27,274 nt of DNA. It comes from an uncultured Collinsella sp. Its GTDB lineage: Bacteria; Actinomycetota; Coriobacteriia; Coriobacteriales; Coriobacteriaceae. The notes under the pieces are model-generated. The model had not been told where the DNA came from. It saw only the letters and a list, made by a program, of their open reading frames with translations, and searched no databases. The stretch spans positions 1 to 27,274 of the forward strand of contig CALJMO010000038.1 in NCBI GenBank assembly GCA_937982065.1. Direction: 5' to 3'. Numbering within the stretch: the first letter of the stretch is position 1; every line of letters begins with the position of its first letter. This document shows positions 17,488 through 24,926 of this stretch, in pieces. The position numbers and the translations under genes are program-made.

Positions 17488-20400
17488 CTACACGTCCCTC
17501 CTTACAAACGTTCCTTCGTGGTTATACGAGCAGCGCGCATGCGCGGCCTGCGCCGACGTCGGATCGACAGCGGCGACGTCGCCCGCCTCGAGCTCGCGCA
17601 GGCGCTCGGCGATGCCGGCCTCCACGCGGTCGAGCAGCGCATCGAAGTCCATGCTGCCGCCCTCGCCCGGAAAGCCCTTCTTAAGGCCCGGGATGCGACC
17701 GTCGCCGCGCTCTTCCTCGAGCAGCTCGGCACTTGCGGCGCCACGCAGCGCGGGCTTGCCGCCCTTGGTGGAAAAGTAGAGCGCTGCGCGGGTATCTAGG
17801 CCCAGCGCCCGACGCATGGCCTGCGCGTAGATGAGTGTCTGGGTATGGGGCGGCAGCCAGCGCGGTTCGTCGATGGGGGCCTCGCCCGACTCCTCGTCGC
17901 GCACCGTGGGGTCGGCGAGTTTAAACTCCTCGACACCCGAACGATGCTTGTAGTCGATCACCACGGCGCGATTCTCGGCGTCCACGTCCACGCGGTCGAT
18001 GCGCCCACCGAGCGGCCAACCGGCATACTCGACCTGGAGCTCGTTGAACGCAAACTCCAGATAGCGCGGCGCGAAGGGCGCGAGCGCCTCGGACTCGTAG
18101 GCGAGCACGCCTTCCAACTGCGGCAAGATCTCGGCCACCTGACGCTCCTCCACTGGAGAGAGCGGCACCAGCGGGCCCTCGGTACCGCGCTTGCCCGCAT
18201 GCTCGGCCAAGGTCTCGGCAAAGACCTCGCGCAGCAGCTCCCGTACACGCGGCAGGTTCTCAGGCGTCACACGCTCCATACCCTCTTGGGGCAGACGGGC
18301 GTGCAGGTGTTCCAGCACGTCGTGGACGAAGTTACCCTTCTCCATGTTGCCAAAGCCCGCATCGATGGACTGGGGCTTGACGCGATACGACACGAACCAG
18401 CACAGCGGGCAGGTGGAATAGGCCTCGATCTGTGAGGCGGACGTCAGGCGCGGCACGAGCGGCGCGTCCTCGCCCTCGCCATCGCGACGGCGCAAGACCA
18501 AATACGGCACGGCCTCGGCACTCAGATGCTGTGGGGCTTCACAGGTCACGCGCTCGCGCTTGAGACCTTCGCCTGCCGCGGGATCGAAGTCCCTTACGAT
18601 ATCGCCCTCACCCACGCACTTCGCCTTGTCGGCGCCAGCAGCCTTGTCGTCAGTGGCCTTAGCGTCGTCAGCTGCCTTGTCGGCGTCTGCGGCCTCAGCA
18701 GCTTCAGCGGCCTCGGCATGCGCCCGCAACTCGGTCCACACGGCAGCCGGATAGCACTCGCGCGCCTGGCGATCGTGCGTCACGCGCGCAAGCGCAACCG
18801 GGCCGCGTGCGGCCTGCATCGCGCGGCCAAAGCGCACGCGCAGCAGGGCCGCGGGCTCAAGCGTCACACCGCTGCGCCCCAGCTCGGCCGTCAGCGTGGC
18901 CAGCGGGCCCTCCTCATGCGAGAGCGGATAACTGTCCAAGTCGACGTCGGCAAACAGCACGGCATCGTAGCTATCGGGGCGCAGGGCTGCCGCATCGGTA
19001 AGCGACGCAAAGCGCACCTGGGCGCGCGGCGCGCGGTCGACCTCATAGGTCTCGTAATCGTATGCGGTGCTGCGCTTGTCCACCTTGGTACGAACGTCGT
19101 CGAGCACGGGCACGGTCGCGGCCTGCGACACGTCGAGCGTACGGGCATCGTTCATAAGGATGTCGATGACATGTCGCAGCAGGGCGGTCTCCACCTGGCG
19201 ACGAGCCTGACCGTCAAGGCCTCCAAGGGCGCGATCGGGCAACGCCTCGGCAACGGCGAGCATTGCCTTGAGCGCCGTCACGGGTTTGTCGCGCCACAGC
19301 GCTTGGAACACGTCCGAAACCACGCACGGCACGTTCTTAAACCAGTTATCATCACTGGCGGCCTTGCGCGTGCCCCTGACCTGGCCCTGCACGCTCTGCA
19401 GCAGGCTTTTGACGGCCGTGGTGGTCTTGCCGCGCGACAGGCGCATGTTCTTGTCGAAGGTGCGCGCGCTGGCAGCATCGGCACCCGAAAGCGGACTGTA
19501 AATCCAGTCGGTAAGCTCCGGAGCGGGCCACCACTCGGTCTTGGAAGCGGTGCCCTCGTCAGCGGCCTTCATGCGCTCGATTAGATTGGCGAGCGCCGTG
19601 AACTGCCTGCCCGCGATGGATTGGGAAAACGCCGTGAACTCGGTTGTCTCAGCAGCAATGTGACGCGCCGCCAAACGGGCAGCGAGTTCACCGAACAGCT
19701 GGGGCGCCCGGGCAGACACCACGAGCACGCGCACGGGGTCCGCGGATGCCGTGACACCGCCGTCGACCGCGGCGTCCTCACACGTTTTTACCAGCTCATC
19801 GATTGCATCCACATAGGCGTGAGCGCGGGCGTGAGGGCCGGCAACCTCTACAAAGGTAGGCTGAGCGGCGGACTCGGAGGCAGTCTGGGGCGCGGCGGCA
19901 CCCTCCCCCAGCGGCGCGGCCTCAAACAGCACACCGCGGGCATCAAAGGCGGCAGCAAGTTCCTCGCGCATTGCCGCCTGCTCGCGGGCAAGCAGCACAA
20001 CGACCTCTCCCCCATTGTTCGCCACGGCCGACAGCAGCTCGAGCAGGCCGTGCGTAAACGATGTGATACCGCGCACACATACCGCGCGGGCGCACGCCGG
20101 AAGGTTGTCGGCCAGCACCTCGGCCATAAGGTCAGCCGCCTCGCAGGGCTCGATCATGTCTCGACGGTCCAAGCCGCTCGCATAGGCACTCAACAGCTCA
20201 AACACGCGAGCCTCGGCGTCGCTCTTGGGATCGGGCTGGCAAACGTCGCCGCAGCAGCGCTCGGCACCCGTCCCCGCTACGCCCGGCAGCACATCGCGGG
20301 CCATGCGCGCGAGCATGCGCACCGTGCCCTGACTGCGCGAAAGCGGCTGCAGGTCGGCATCGTCGCGACGGGCGATCATGTCCGAGAACAGCATCTGGCG

Positions 20401-20655
20401 CTGCATGTTGTCGACGAAGCTACGGCCATCGCCCATAAGCTCCCACAGCGAACGAAGCCACGACGCGGGGGTTTTGTAGTCAACGCCCAGCGAGGCGCCA
20501 GCAACCGCAGCATCGTGACGGCACACGTCGAGCTCGGCAAACGAGGGCGCCAGCATAACGGCACGCCCGTGGCGGGCAACCAGGTCGGCGAGCAACGCCG
20601 CCTCGGCATCACTCAAGTCCGCACCGGTATTGGTGGTATAGATTCGAACAGGCAT
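17488..20655 (-). CDS. addB: ATP-dependent nuclease subunit B (AddB/RexB)
   Basis: 1055 residues; partner of AddA. The N-terminal helicase-like domain has no Walker A (no GxGKS/T near the start), as in RexB-type subunits. The C-terminal RecB-family nuclease is recognisable: GGRID (D887), VIDYK (901-903 for DYK), and Q939/Y943. Family members usually have an Fe-S cluster bound by one Cys before and three after the nuclease core. Here the first element is CPLC (C749, C752), but only one Cys (C1042, ARCSYN) remains at the C-terminus, so the cluster may be lost or differently bound. An Ala/Asp/Lys-rich low-complexity stretch (about 650-690) is present. The ATG has GGAGG 4 nt upstream. First gene of addBA, with a palindrome and terminator between it and yerC. 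Confidence 0.92.
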   Translation of the reverse strand: MPVRIYTTNTGADLSDAEAALLADLVARHGRAVMLAPSFAELDVCRHDAAVAGASLGVDYKTPASWLRSLWELMGDGRSFVDNMQRQMLFSDMIARRDDADLQPLSRSQGTVRMLARMARDVLPGVAGTGAERCCGDVCQPDPKSDAEARVFELLSAYASGLDRRDMIEPCEAADLMAEVLADNLPACARAVCVRGITSFTHGLLELLSAVANNGGEVVVLLAREQAAMREELAAAFDARGVLFEAAPLGEGAAAPQTASESAAQPTFVEVAGPHARAHAYVDAIDELVKTCEDAAVDGGVTASADPVRVLVVSARAPQLFGELAARLAARHIAAETTEFTAFSQSIAGRQFTALANLIERMKAADEGTASKTEWWPAPELTDWIYSPLSGADAASARTFDKNMRLSRGKTTTAVKSLLQSVQGQVRGTRKAASDDNWFKNVPCVVSDVFQALWRDKPVTALKAMLAVAEALPDRALGGLDGQARRQVETALLRHVIDILMNDARTLDVSQAATVPVLDDVRTKVDKRSTAYDYETYEVDRAPRAQVRFASLTDAAALRPDSYDAVLFADVDLDSYPLSHEEGPLATLTAELGRSGVTLEPAALLRVRFGRAMQAARGPVALARVTHDRQARECYPAAVWTELRAHAEAAEAAEAADADKAADDAKATDDKAAGADKAKCVGEGDIVRDFDPAAGEGLKRERVTCEAPQHLSAEAVPYLVLRRRDGEGEDAPLVPRLTSASQIEAYSTCPLCWFVSYRVKPQSIDAGFGNMEKGNFVHDVLEHLHARLPQEGMERVTPENLPRVRELLREVFAETLAEHAGKRGTEGPLVPLSPVEERQVAEILPQLEGVLAYESEALAPFAPRYLEFAFNELQVEYAGWPLGGRIDRVDVDAENRAVVIDYKHRSGVEEFKLADPTVRDEESGEAPIDEPRWLPPHTQTLIYAQAMRRALGLDTRAALYFSTKGGKPALRGAASAELLEEERGDGRIPGLKKGFPGEGGSMDFDALLDRVEAGIAERLRELEAGDVAAVDPTSAQAAHARCSYNHEGTFVRRDV

Positions 20656-20737
20656 GGTCCTCCACTCAAACCGTTCGCAATAATCAATGCATCCATCCTA
20701 CCCGCCCACGCGGACAGATTTGCCCCACGCCAACAGA

Positions 20738-20826
20738 TTTGATCCCTCGGGGACGGAGGAAAACGGATCACCGAAGGGGTCAGTCTAACCATGCAATCCG
20801 TTTTCCTCCGTCCCCGAGGGATCAAA
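20738..20826. repeat. Perfect 31-bp inverted repeat upstream of addB
   Basis: Arms 20738-20768 and 20796-20826 are exact reverse complements, with a 27-nt loop. The arm begins TTTGATCCCTCGGGGACGG. The right arm ends inside the A-run that forms the T-tract of the neighbouring minus-strand terminator, so the two structures are fused. It contains the GGGACGG core also seen at 9704-9710. Confidence 0.9.
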
Positions 20827-20849
20827 AAACCGCCCCCGAAGGGACGGTT
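20824..20849 (-). terminator. Rho-independent terminator after the TrpR-like gene
   Basis: Minus strand: AACCGTCCC, TTCG loop, GGGGCGGTT, then TTTT. A stable stem with a tetraloop-type turn and a T-tract, 27 nt past the stop codon at 20876. Confidence 0.8.
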
Positions 20850-20875
20850 CTGCGCAATTCGTTTTTGCCGCTGGC

Positions 20876-21175
20876 CTACTCGCCATCCTCCAGTTTGATG
20901 AGGATCTTGCGATAGCCACCGTACTCGCCATTAAGCGCCTTGGACACGCGGCTCACCGTGGTGGACGAAGCGCCGGTGCGGGCCTGAACCTCAACATAGG
21001 GCTCGCCCTCATCCAGATAGCGCGCGACCTGCAGGCGCTGCGATAAATCGCAAATCTCGCGCGGCGTGCAGATATCGGTTAAAAACGCCTGGATATCGTT
21101 CTCGTCATCCAAAAGACTAAATGCGTGGACCAGCTGCTTGACATCAGGCTTGTCAAACATGTTCTCGATATTCAT
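20876..21175 (-). CDS. TrpR-like regulator, YerC/YecD family
   Basis: 99 residues, MNIENMFDKPDVKQL. It has the YerC/YecD pattern: an N-terminal helical region, the LTDICTPREICDLSQRLQVARYL block, then a helix-turn-helix (about 59-81, with ASSTTVSRVSKAL) and the conserved glycine turn GEYGGYRK before the C-terminus. The family resembles the Trp repressor fold, but its ligand and targets are not settled. The Shine-Dalgarno is weak (GGTG). Upstream there are a tandem CTATGCA repeat and two small hairpins that could be operators. The terminator just downstream makes it monocistronic despite lying next to addBA. Confidence 0.9.
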   Translation of the reverse strand: MNIENMFDKPDVKQLVHAFSLLDDENDIQAFLTDICTPREICDLSQRLQVARYLDEGEPYVEVQARTGASSTTVSRVSKALNGEYGGYRKILIKLEDGE

Positions 21176-21499
21176 CGATCACCGCCAAACCCGCCATAAG
21201 GCATCGAAGTTGATACTGACATCGGGCATCGTTCGCCCGTTCTATGCAATAAAACTATGCATGGGCTATTTGCCCGTAGCAGTGTAGCACACCACCAAAC
21301 TAAAGCGACAAGACTCTCTGCCAGCGGCACGTTTTTCAGGACGAACGCCGTTTAGAAACCGAATGCGCACGTAAGCTCCACGAATATTTGAGACAATGGG
21401 CGCCCAAACACCGCGGCGCGCCCGCGCAACCATCCAAGTCGCCGCCGCAAGCCGCTTCACGCGACGCCAGCAACCCCGGCGCAAGAAAGGATTCACGCC
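21176..21499. other. Divergent intergenic region between the yerC-like and membrane-protein genes
   Basis: About 320 bp without a credible gene. On the yerC side it holds CGGGC/GCCCG and GGGC/GCCC (21263-21275) stems and a direct repeat of CTATGCA (21242-21248 and 21255-21261). The rest is C-rich with no clear -35/-10 pair; GACAAT in TTGAGACAATGGG is the best plus-strand -10-like hexamer. Confidence 0.5.
21242..21275. repeat. Tandem CTATGCA repeat and GGGC hairpin upstream of the yerC-like gene
   Basis: CTATGCA occurs at 21242-21248 and 21255-21261 (13-bp period), followed at once by the hairpin GGGC (21263-21266) / GCCC (21272-21275). It is 67-100 bp upstream of the yerC-like ATG. A possible operator array. 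Confidence 0.35.
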
Positions 21500-21865
21500 A
21501 TGCGCTTTATGCTTAACTGGCTCTTCACCTCGATCGCCATCGCGATCGCCACGTTCCTCGTCCCCGGTATCCAACCCTTCGGCTTTGCCGAGGCCTGGGT
21601 CTGCTTTGCCTTTGTGGGACTGTTCCTCAACATCGTCGATTCGTTCGTCAAACCGTTCCTCACGGTCATCTCGCTGCCGCTCACAATCATTACGCTCGGC
21701 ATTTTCCAGCTCGTGCTCAACAGCTTTATGCTGGAGCTCGCCAGCTACCTGTCGGTCAACCTGTTGGGCGTCGGTATCTCCATCGCCGGCTTTGGCTCGG
21801 CCTTTATGGGCAGCATCCTGGTGTCCATTATGCGCAGCATCCTCGATAGTATTGCCGAGGACTAG
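21500..21865 (+). CDS. Small integral membrane protein, phage holin family 4 / YvlD-like (PF04020-like)
   Basis: 121 residues with four hydrophobic segments: about 5-24, 30-48, 56-80 and 86-112. Features of the PF04020 type are the start MRFMLNWLFTSIAIAI, the FVGLFLNIVDSFVKPFLTVISLPLTIITLGIF block and the LNSFMLELASYL segment. The conserved NxxxKPxLxxxxLPxxxxTLGxF pattern is clear. Function is unknown; despite the holin family name there is no lysin or phage gene nearby. AAAGGA lies about 9 nt upstream of the ATG, and a strong terminator follows the stop. Confidence 0.88.
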   Translation: MRFMLNWLFTSIAIAIATFLVPGIQPFGFAEAWVCFAFVGLFLNIVDSFVKPFLTVISLPLTIITLGIFQLVLNSFMLELASYLSVNLLGVGISIAGFGSAFMGSILVSIMRSILDSIAED

Positions 21866-21905
21866 AACGGCCATTCCGACCGTGTCTGTCTCAACAGCCC
21901 AAAAC

Positions 21906-21944
21906 GAAGGCCGCCCATCGCAAAAATGGGCGGCCTTCTTATTT
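21906..21944 (+). terminator. Strong Rho-independent terminator, probably bidirectional
   Basis: 13-bp perfect stem GAAGGCCGCCCAT/ATGGGCGGCCTTC (21906-21918, 21926-21938) with a 7-nt loop, followed by TTATTT on the plus strand. On the minus strand the hairpin is followed by GTTTTGG, so it may also end the convergent Rrf2 transcript. Confidence 0.9.
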
Positions 21945-22007
21945 GCCAAGTCTCAGAGGGCAAGAAAATCTACCATTTCCACCCCGTCCCCACATGGCAG
22001 GCGTGGG

Positions 22008-22436
22008 TTAGATGACATAGTCGTAGCCATGGTTGGGAGCGACAAGTTGATCGAGCGTCACGCCGTCGAGGTAATCGTTGATGAGCTTGTCCAGGTTCTT
22101 CCACACGTCGAGCGTGGGGCACTCATCAGATCGCGAGCAACCCTTGCAGTCGCCATCCAGGCAGGCGACCGGCGCCAGGCTGCCCTCGGTCAGGCGCAAG
22201 ATCTCGCCCACCGTGTACTGCTCGGGCGGGCGCGTGAGCACGTAGCCGCCGCCCTTGCCGCGCATGCCCGAGAGCATGTTGGCGCGCACGAGCGTAGCCA
22301 AGATGTTCTCGAGATATTTCTCGGAAATCCCCTGTCGCGCCGCAATCTCTTTGAGCGGGATGCGACCGGCCGCCTGGTGCTCGGCCAGGTCAACCATAAC
22401 GCGCAGGGCGTACCTGCCCTTAGTAGAAACCAACAT
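22008..22436 (-). CDS. Rrf2-family regulator with four clustered cysteines (IscR-like)
   Basis: 142 residues. The N-terminal winged helix-turn-helix is typical of Rrf2: MLVSTKGRYALRVMVDLAEH, IAARQGISEKYLENIL (recognition helix about 36-46), and the wing GMRGKGGGYVLTRP. A cysteine cluster follows, C92-x4-C97-x2-C100-x5-C106. It differs from IscR (three Cys plus His) but suggests Fe-S or redox sensing rather than the cysteine-free CymR type. It is divergent from cysK across a 253-bp promoter region, so control of cysteine synthesis and of its own gene is likely. A palindrome lies just upstream of its -10-like TAGAAT. The ATG at 22436 has AAAGG about 12 nt upstream. Confidence 0.93.
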   Translation of the reverse strand: MLVSTKGRYALRVMVDLAEHQAAGRIPLKEIAARQGISEKYLENILATLVRANMLSGMRGKGGGYVLTRPPEQYTVGEILRLTEGSLAPVACLDGDCKGCSRSDECPTLDVWKNLDKLINDYLDGVTLDQLVAPNHGYDYVI

Positions 22437-22472
22437 ATATAGTGCTGCCTTTCGGTCTTTTAGTCCGTTGAA

Positions 22473-22493
22473 ATTCTAGCCGAAAAATCGGCT
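22473..22493 (-). promoter_or_regulatory. rrf2 promoter with overlapping palindrome (candidate operator)
   Basis: Minus-strand -10-like TAGAAT (22473-22478) is immediately preceded, with one base shared, by a perfect 6-bp palindrome AGCCGA/TCGGCT with AAAA loop (22478-22493), i.e. in the spacer where a repressor would act. The -35 is poor (ATTTCC). Confidence 0.4.
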
Positions 22494-22553
22494 TTGGAAA
22501 TACCCGTTCCGGTCAAGATGGTTAATCGGCTCGTAATAATCTTCTATTTCCTA

Positions 22554-22582
22554 TTGCATTACTAGGCTTTAGTGTCTACTAT
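22554..22582 (+). promoter_or_regulatory. Sigma-70-type promoter of cysK
   Basis: -35 TTGCAT (22554-22559), 17-nt spacer, -10 TACTAT (22577-22582). It is the best promoter match in this intergenic region and points at cysK; the predicted transcript start near 22589 leaves a leader of about 100 nt. Confidence 0.6.
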
Positions 22583-22591
22583 GCTTGCCAA

Positions 22592-22631
22592 CAGCTAAAC
22601 GAACAACCTATAAGGTTTATGGGTTTAGCTG
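22592..22631 (+). promoter_or_regulatory. Nested hairpin at the 5' end of the cysK leader
   Basis: Outer 9-bp inverted repeat CAGCTAAAC (22592-22600) / GTTTAGCTG (22623-22631), inner stem AACCT/AGGTT (22605-22609, 22613-22617) with ATA loop. It begins about 3 nt past the predicted start site. It could be an Rrf2 operator at DNA level or a stabilising 5' RNA structure; there is no T-tract, so it is not a terminator. Confidence 0.45.
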
Positions 22632-22689
22632 CTACACGCACTGTGAAACCACACGGCAACCAGCAACTTGAACACTTTGGAGGTTCACC

Positions 22690-23628
22690 ATGAGCAAGGT
22701 TTACACGTCCATCGATCAGCTTATCGGCCACACCCCGCTTCTGGAGCTCACTCACTTTGAGGCCGATGAGGACCTCAAGGCCCGCGTGCTCGTCAAGCTG
22801 GAATACTTCAACCCCGCCGGGTCCGTTAAAGACCGCGTCGCCAAGAACATGATTGACGAGGCCGAGAAGGCAGGCAAGCTCGTGCGAGGCGGCGACTACA
22901 CCATCATCGAGCCCACAAGCGGCAACACCGGCGTCGGCATCGCCTCGGTGGCAGCCGCCCGCGGCTACAAGGTAATCATCACCATGCCCGAGACCATGTC
23001 CGTCGAGCGCCGCAAGCTGATGCAGGCATACGGTGCGCAGCTCGTGCTCACCGACGGCTCCAAGGGCATGAAGGGCGCTATCGCCAAGGCCGAGGAGCTG
23101 CAGAAGGAGACTCCCAACAGCATCATCGCCGGCCAGTTTGTGAACCCCGCGAACCCGGCCATTCACAAGGCCACGACCGGCCCCGAGATCTGGGACGACA
23201 CCGACGGCCAGGTCGACATCTTCGTCGCCGGCGTTGGCACCGGTGGCACCGTGACCGGCGTGGGCGAGTTCCTCAAGGAGCAGAACCCCCAGATTCAGGT
23301 TGTCGCCGTCGAGCCCGCCACCTCCCCGGTGCTCTCTAAGGGTCAGGCCGGCCCGCACAAGATCCAGGGTATCGGCGCCGGCTTTGTGCCCGACGTCCTC
23401 GACACCCAGGTCTATGACGAGATCATCCCCGTCGAGAACGACGACGCCTTTGCGACCGGCCGCGCCGTGGGCCACAAGGAGGGCGTGCTCGTGGGCATTT
23501 CGTCCGGTGCCGCCGTGTGGGCCGCACTGCAGCTGGCCAAGCGCCCCGAGAACGAGGGCAAGACCATCGTGGCCCTGCTTGCCGACACCGGCGAGCGCTA
23601 CCTGTCCACGGCACTCTTCCAGGACTAA
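22690..23628 (+). CDS. cysK: Cysteine synthase A (O-acetylserine sulfhydrylase)
   Basis: PLP enzyme that makes cysteine from O-acetylserine and sulfide. 312 residues, full length. The PLP lysine is K47 in NPAGSVKDR, the substrate-binding loop is TSGNTG (76-81), the phosphate-binding loop is GVGTGGTVTG, and the Ser that contacts the pyridine nitrogen is in GISSGAA. The ATG has GGAGG 7 nt upstream. The C-terminus ends TALFQD without the usual Ile tail used to dock serine acetyltransferase partners, but that Ile belongs to SAT, not CysK, so this is normal. Divergent from the Rrf2 regulator; mnmA follows after an apparent terminator. Confidence 0.97.
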   Translation: MSKVYTSIDQLIGHTPLLELTHFEADEDLKARVLVKLEYFNPAGSVKDRVAKNMIDEAEKAGKLVRGGDYTIIEPTSGNTGVGIASVAAARGYKVIITMPETMSVERRKLMQAYGAQLVLTDGSKGMKGAIAKAEELQKETPNSIIAGQFVNPANPAIHKATTGPEIWDDTDGQVDIFVAGVGTGGTVTGVGEFLKEQNPQIQVVAVEPATSPVLSKGQAGPHKIQGIGAGFVPDVLDTQVYDEIIPVENDDAFATGRAVGHKEGVLVGISSGAAVWAALQLAKRPENEGKTIVALLADTGERYLSTALFQD

Positions 23629-23739
23629 GGCCTGTCGCCCATAGGTTGAGCCCAGGACGAACCGGTCTCCTCTCTCCCGGCAGTCTGAGCCCATCCAATC
23701 AGGGTGTCCCACGAGACGTCCGAACTTGCTACAATGTCT

Positions 23740-23778
23740 GCGGCGCGGAACCAGCCTCCCGCGCCGCTTTTCTTTTTT
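23740..23778 (+). terminator. Rho-independent terminator between cysK and mnmA
   Basis: 9-bp stem GCGGCGCGG/CCGCGCCGC (23740-23748, 23759-23767), 10-nt loop, then TTTTCTTTTTT. It is 112 nt past the cysK stop and only 15 nt before the mnmA ribosome-binding site. A TACAAT -10-like hexamer (23730-23735) lies just before the hairpin, so it may also act as an attenuator in front of mnmA. Confidence 0.85.
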
Positions 23779-23807
23779 GGCCACATGCCACCAAGGAGAA
23801 CCTCCCC

Positions 23808-24908
23808 ATGCACAACAAGCGCGTGCTCGTCGCCATGAGTGGCGGCGTCGATTCCAGCGTGACCGCGTATCTGCTCAAAAGCCAGGGTTACGAATGTGTC
23901 GGCGCCACCATGCGCCTCACCTGCCCCGCGCCCGATCCCGTCACGAGCACGAGTAAGGTCGACCGCGACATCGCCGATGCAAAGGCCGTCGCCGAGCGCC
24001 TGGGGATACCCCACCATGTACTTAACCTGCAGCAGACCTTCGACCGCAATGTTATCGAGCGCTTCGTGACCGCCTATCAGGAGGGGCTGACGCCCAACCC
24101 ATGCATCATCTGCAACCGCCACATTAAGTTTGGCGCATTGCTGGATGCGGCGCTGGATATGGGCTGCGACTACATCGCCACAGGTCACTACGCCAAAACA
24201 AGCCAGGCGTCCGACGGCACCTGGCAGCTGCATCGCGGCGAAGATCCCAAAAAGGACCAAAGCTACTTTTTGTATTCGCTTACGCAGGAGCGCCTGGCGC
24301 ACACGATCTTTCCGCTGGCGGGCCTGGACAAAGAGCGCGACGTGCGCCGCATAGCCGCCGAGCAGGGCTTTACCAACGCCAAGAAGGCCGAAAGCGAGGA
24401 CATCTGCTTTATCGCGGACGGCGACTACGCGGGCTATATCGAGCGCCGCTGCGGACATGCCGCCGAGCCGGGCGATATTGTATGGCGCGACGGCAGCGTG
24501 GTCGGACGCCATAACGGCGCGCTGCGCTATACCATCGGCCAGCGCAAGGGCTTGGGCGTCGCGATGGCGCATCCCGTGTACGTAACGGGCGTCGATGCCG
24601 CCAACAACATTGTGCATCTGGGCGAGGCCGAGGATCTGACGGCCACAGCGCTCACGGCCAACGACTGGATCTGGAGCGCCCCTGCCGACCACATGGAGGC
24701 AGAGCTCGATGCCGGCGGCATTCACGTGGGCGCCAAGTACCGCTACCGTCAGAAAGACCAGGCAGCGACCCTTACGCGTGACGAAGACGGGCAAATGCTG
24801 CTAACTTTTGACGAGCCGCAACGAGCCATCGCCCCCGGCCAGGCCGTCGTCGTCTACCACGGCGACGTCGTCTTGGGCGGCGGTACCGTGACCGGCGCGC
24901 TTAAGTAG
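23808..24908 (+). CDS. mnmA: tRNA-specific 2-thiouridylase MnmA
   Basis: Installs the 2-thio group at U34 of tRNA-Lys, -Glu and -Gln, using persulfide sulfur. 366 residues. The PP-loop SGGVDSS is at 11-17. The catalytic cysteines are C102 (in PCIICNRHIKFG) and C200 (in ESEDICFI). The motifs TGHYAK, DPKKDQSYFL and YTIGQRKGLG are conserved, and the C-terminal beta-barrel domain is complete. An extra C99 makes a CxxC at the first site, common in Gram-positive MnmA. The ATG at 23808 is chosen because AAGGAG lies 8 nt upstream; the frame stays open upstream into cysK but that part overlaps the terminator. It receives sulfur derived from cysteine, so it fits next to cysK. Confidence 0.97.
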   Translation: MHNKRVLVAMSGGVDSSVTAYLLKSQGYECVGATMRLTCPAPDPVTSTSKVDRDIADAKAVAERLGIPHHVLNLQQTFDRNVIERFVTAYQEGLTPNPCIICNRHIKFGALLDAALDMGCDYIATGHYAKTSQASDGTWQLHRGEDPKKDQSYFLYSLTQERLAHTIFPLAGLDKERDVRRIAAEQGFTNAKKAESEDICFIADGDYAGYIERRCGHAAEPGDIVWRDGSVVGRHNGALRYTIGQRKGLGVAMAHPVYVTGVDAANNIVHLGEAEDLTATALTANDWIWSAPADHMEAELDAGGIHVGAKYRYRQKDQAATLTRDEDGQMLLTFDEPQRAIAPGQAVVVYHGDVVLGGGTVTGALK

Positions 24909-24926
24909 CCCCATCCCCTTCATAAA

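Noticed and set aside
21500..21865. Prophage remnant suggested by the holin-family membrane protein
   Set aside because: The PF04020-type protein is a common chromosomal membrane protein; no lysin, integrase or structural phage gene is nearby.
23629..23739. Possible tRNA in the cysK-mnmA gap (a GGTTCG-like stretch on the minus strand)
   Set aside because: No cloverleaf could be drawn; acceptor and anticodon stems are missing.
22579..23784. A 401-codon minus-strand frame opposite cysK
   Set aside because: Shadow of cysK, which has a complete PLP-enzyme signature, promoter and ribosome-binding site.
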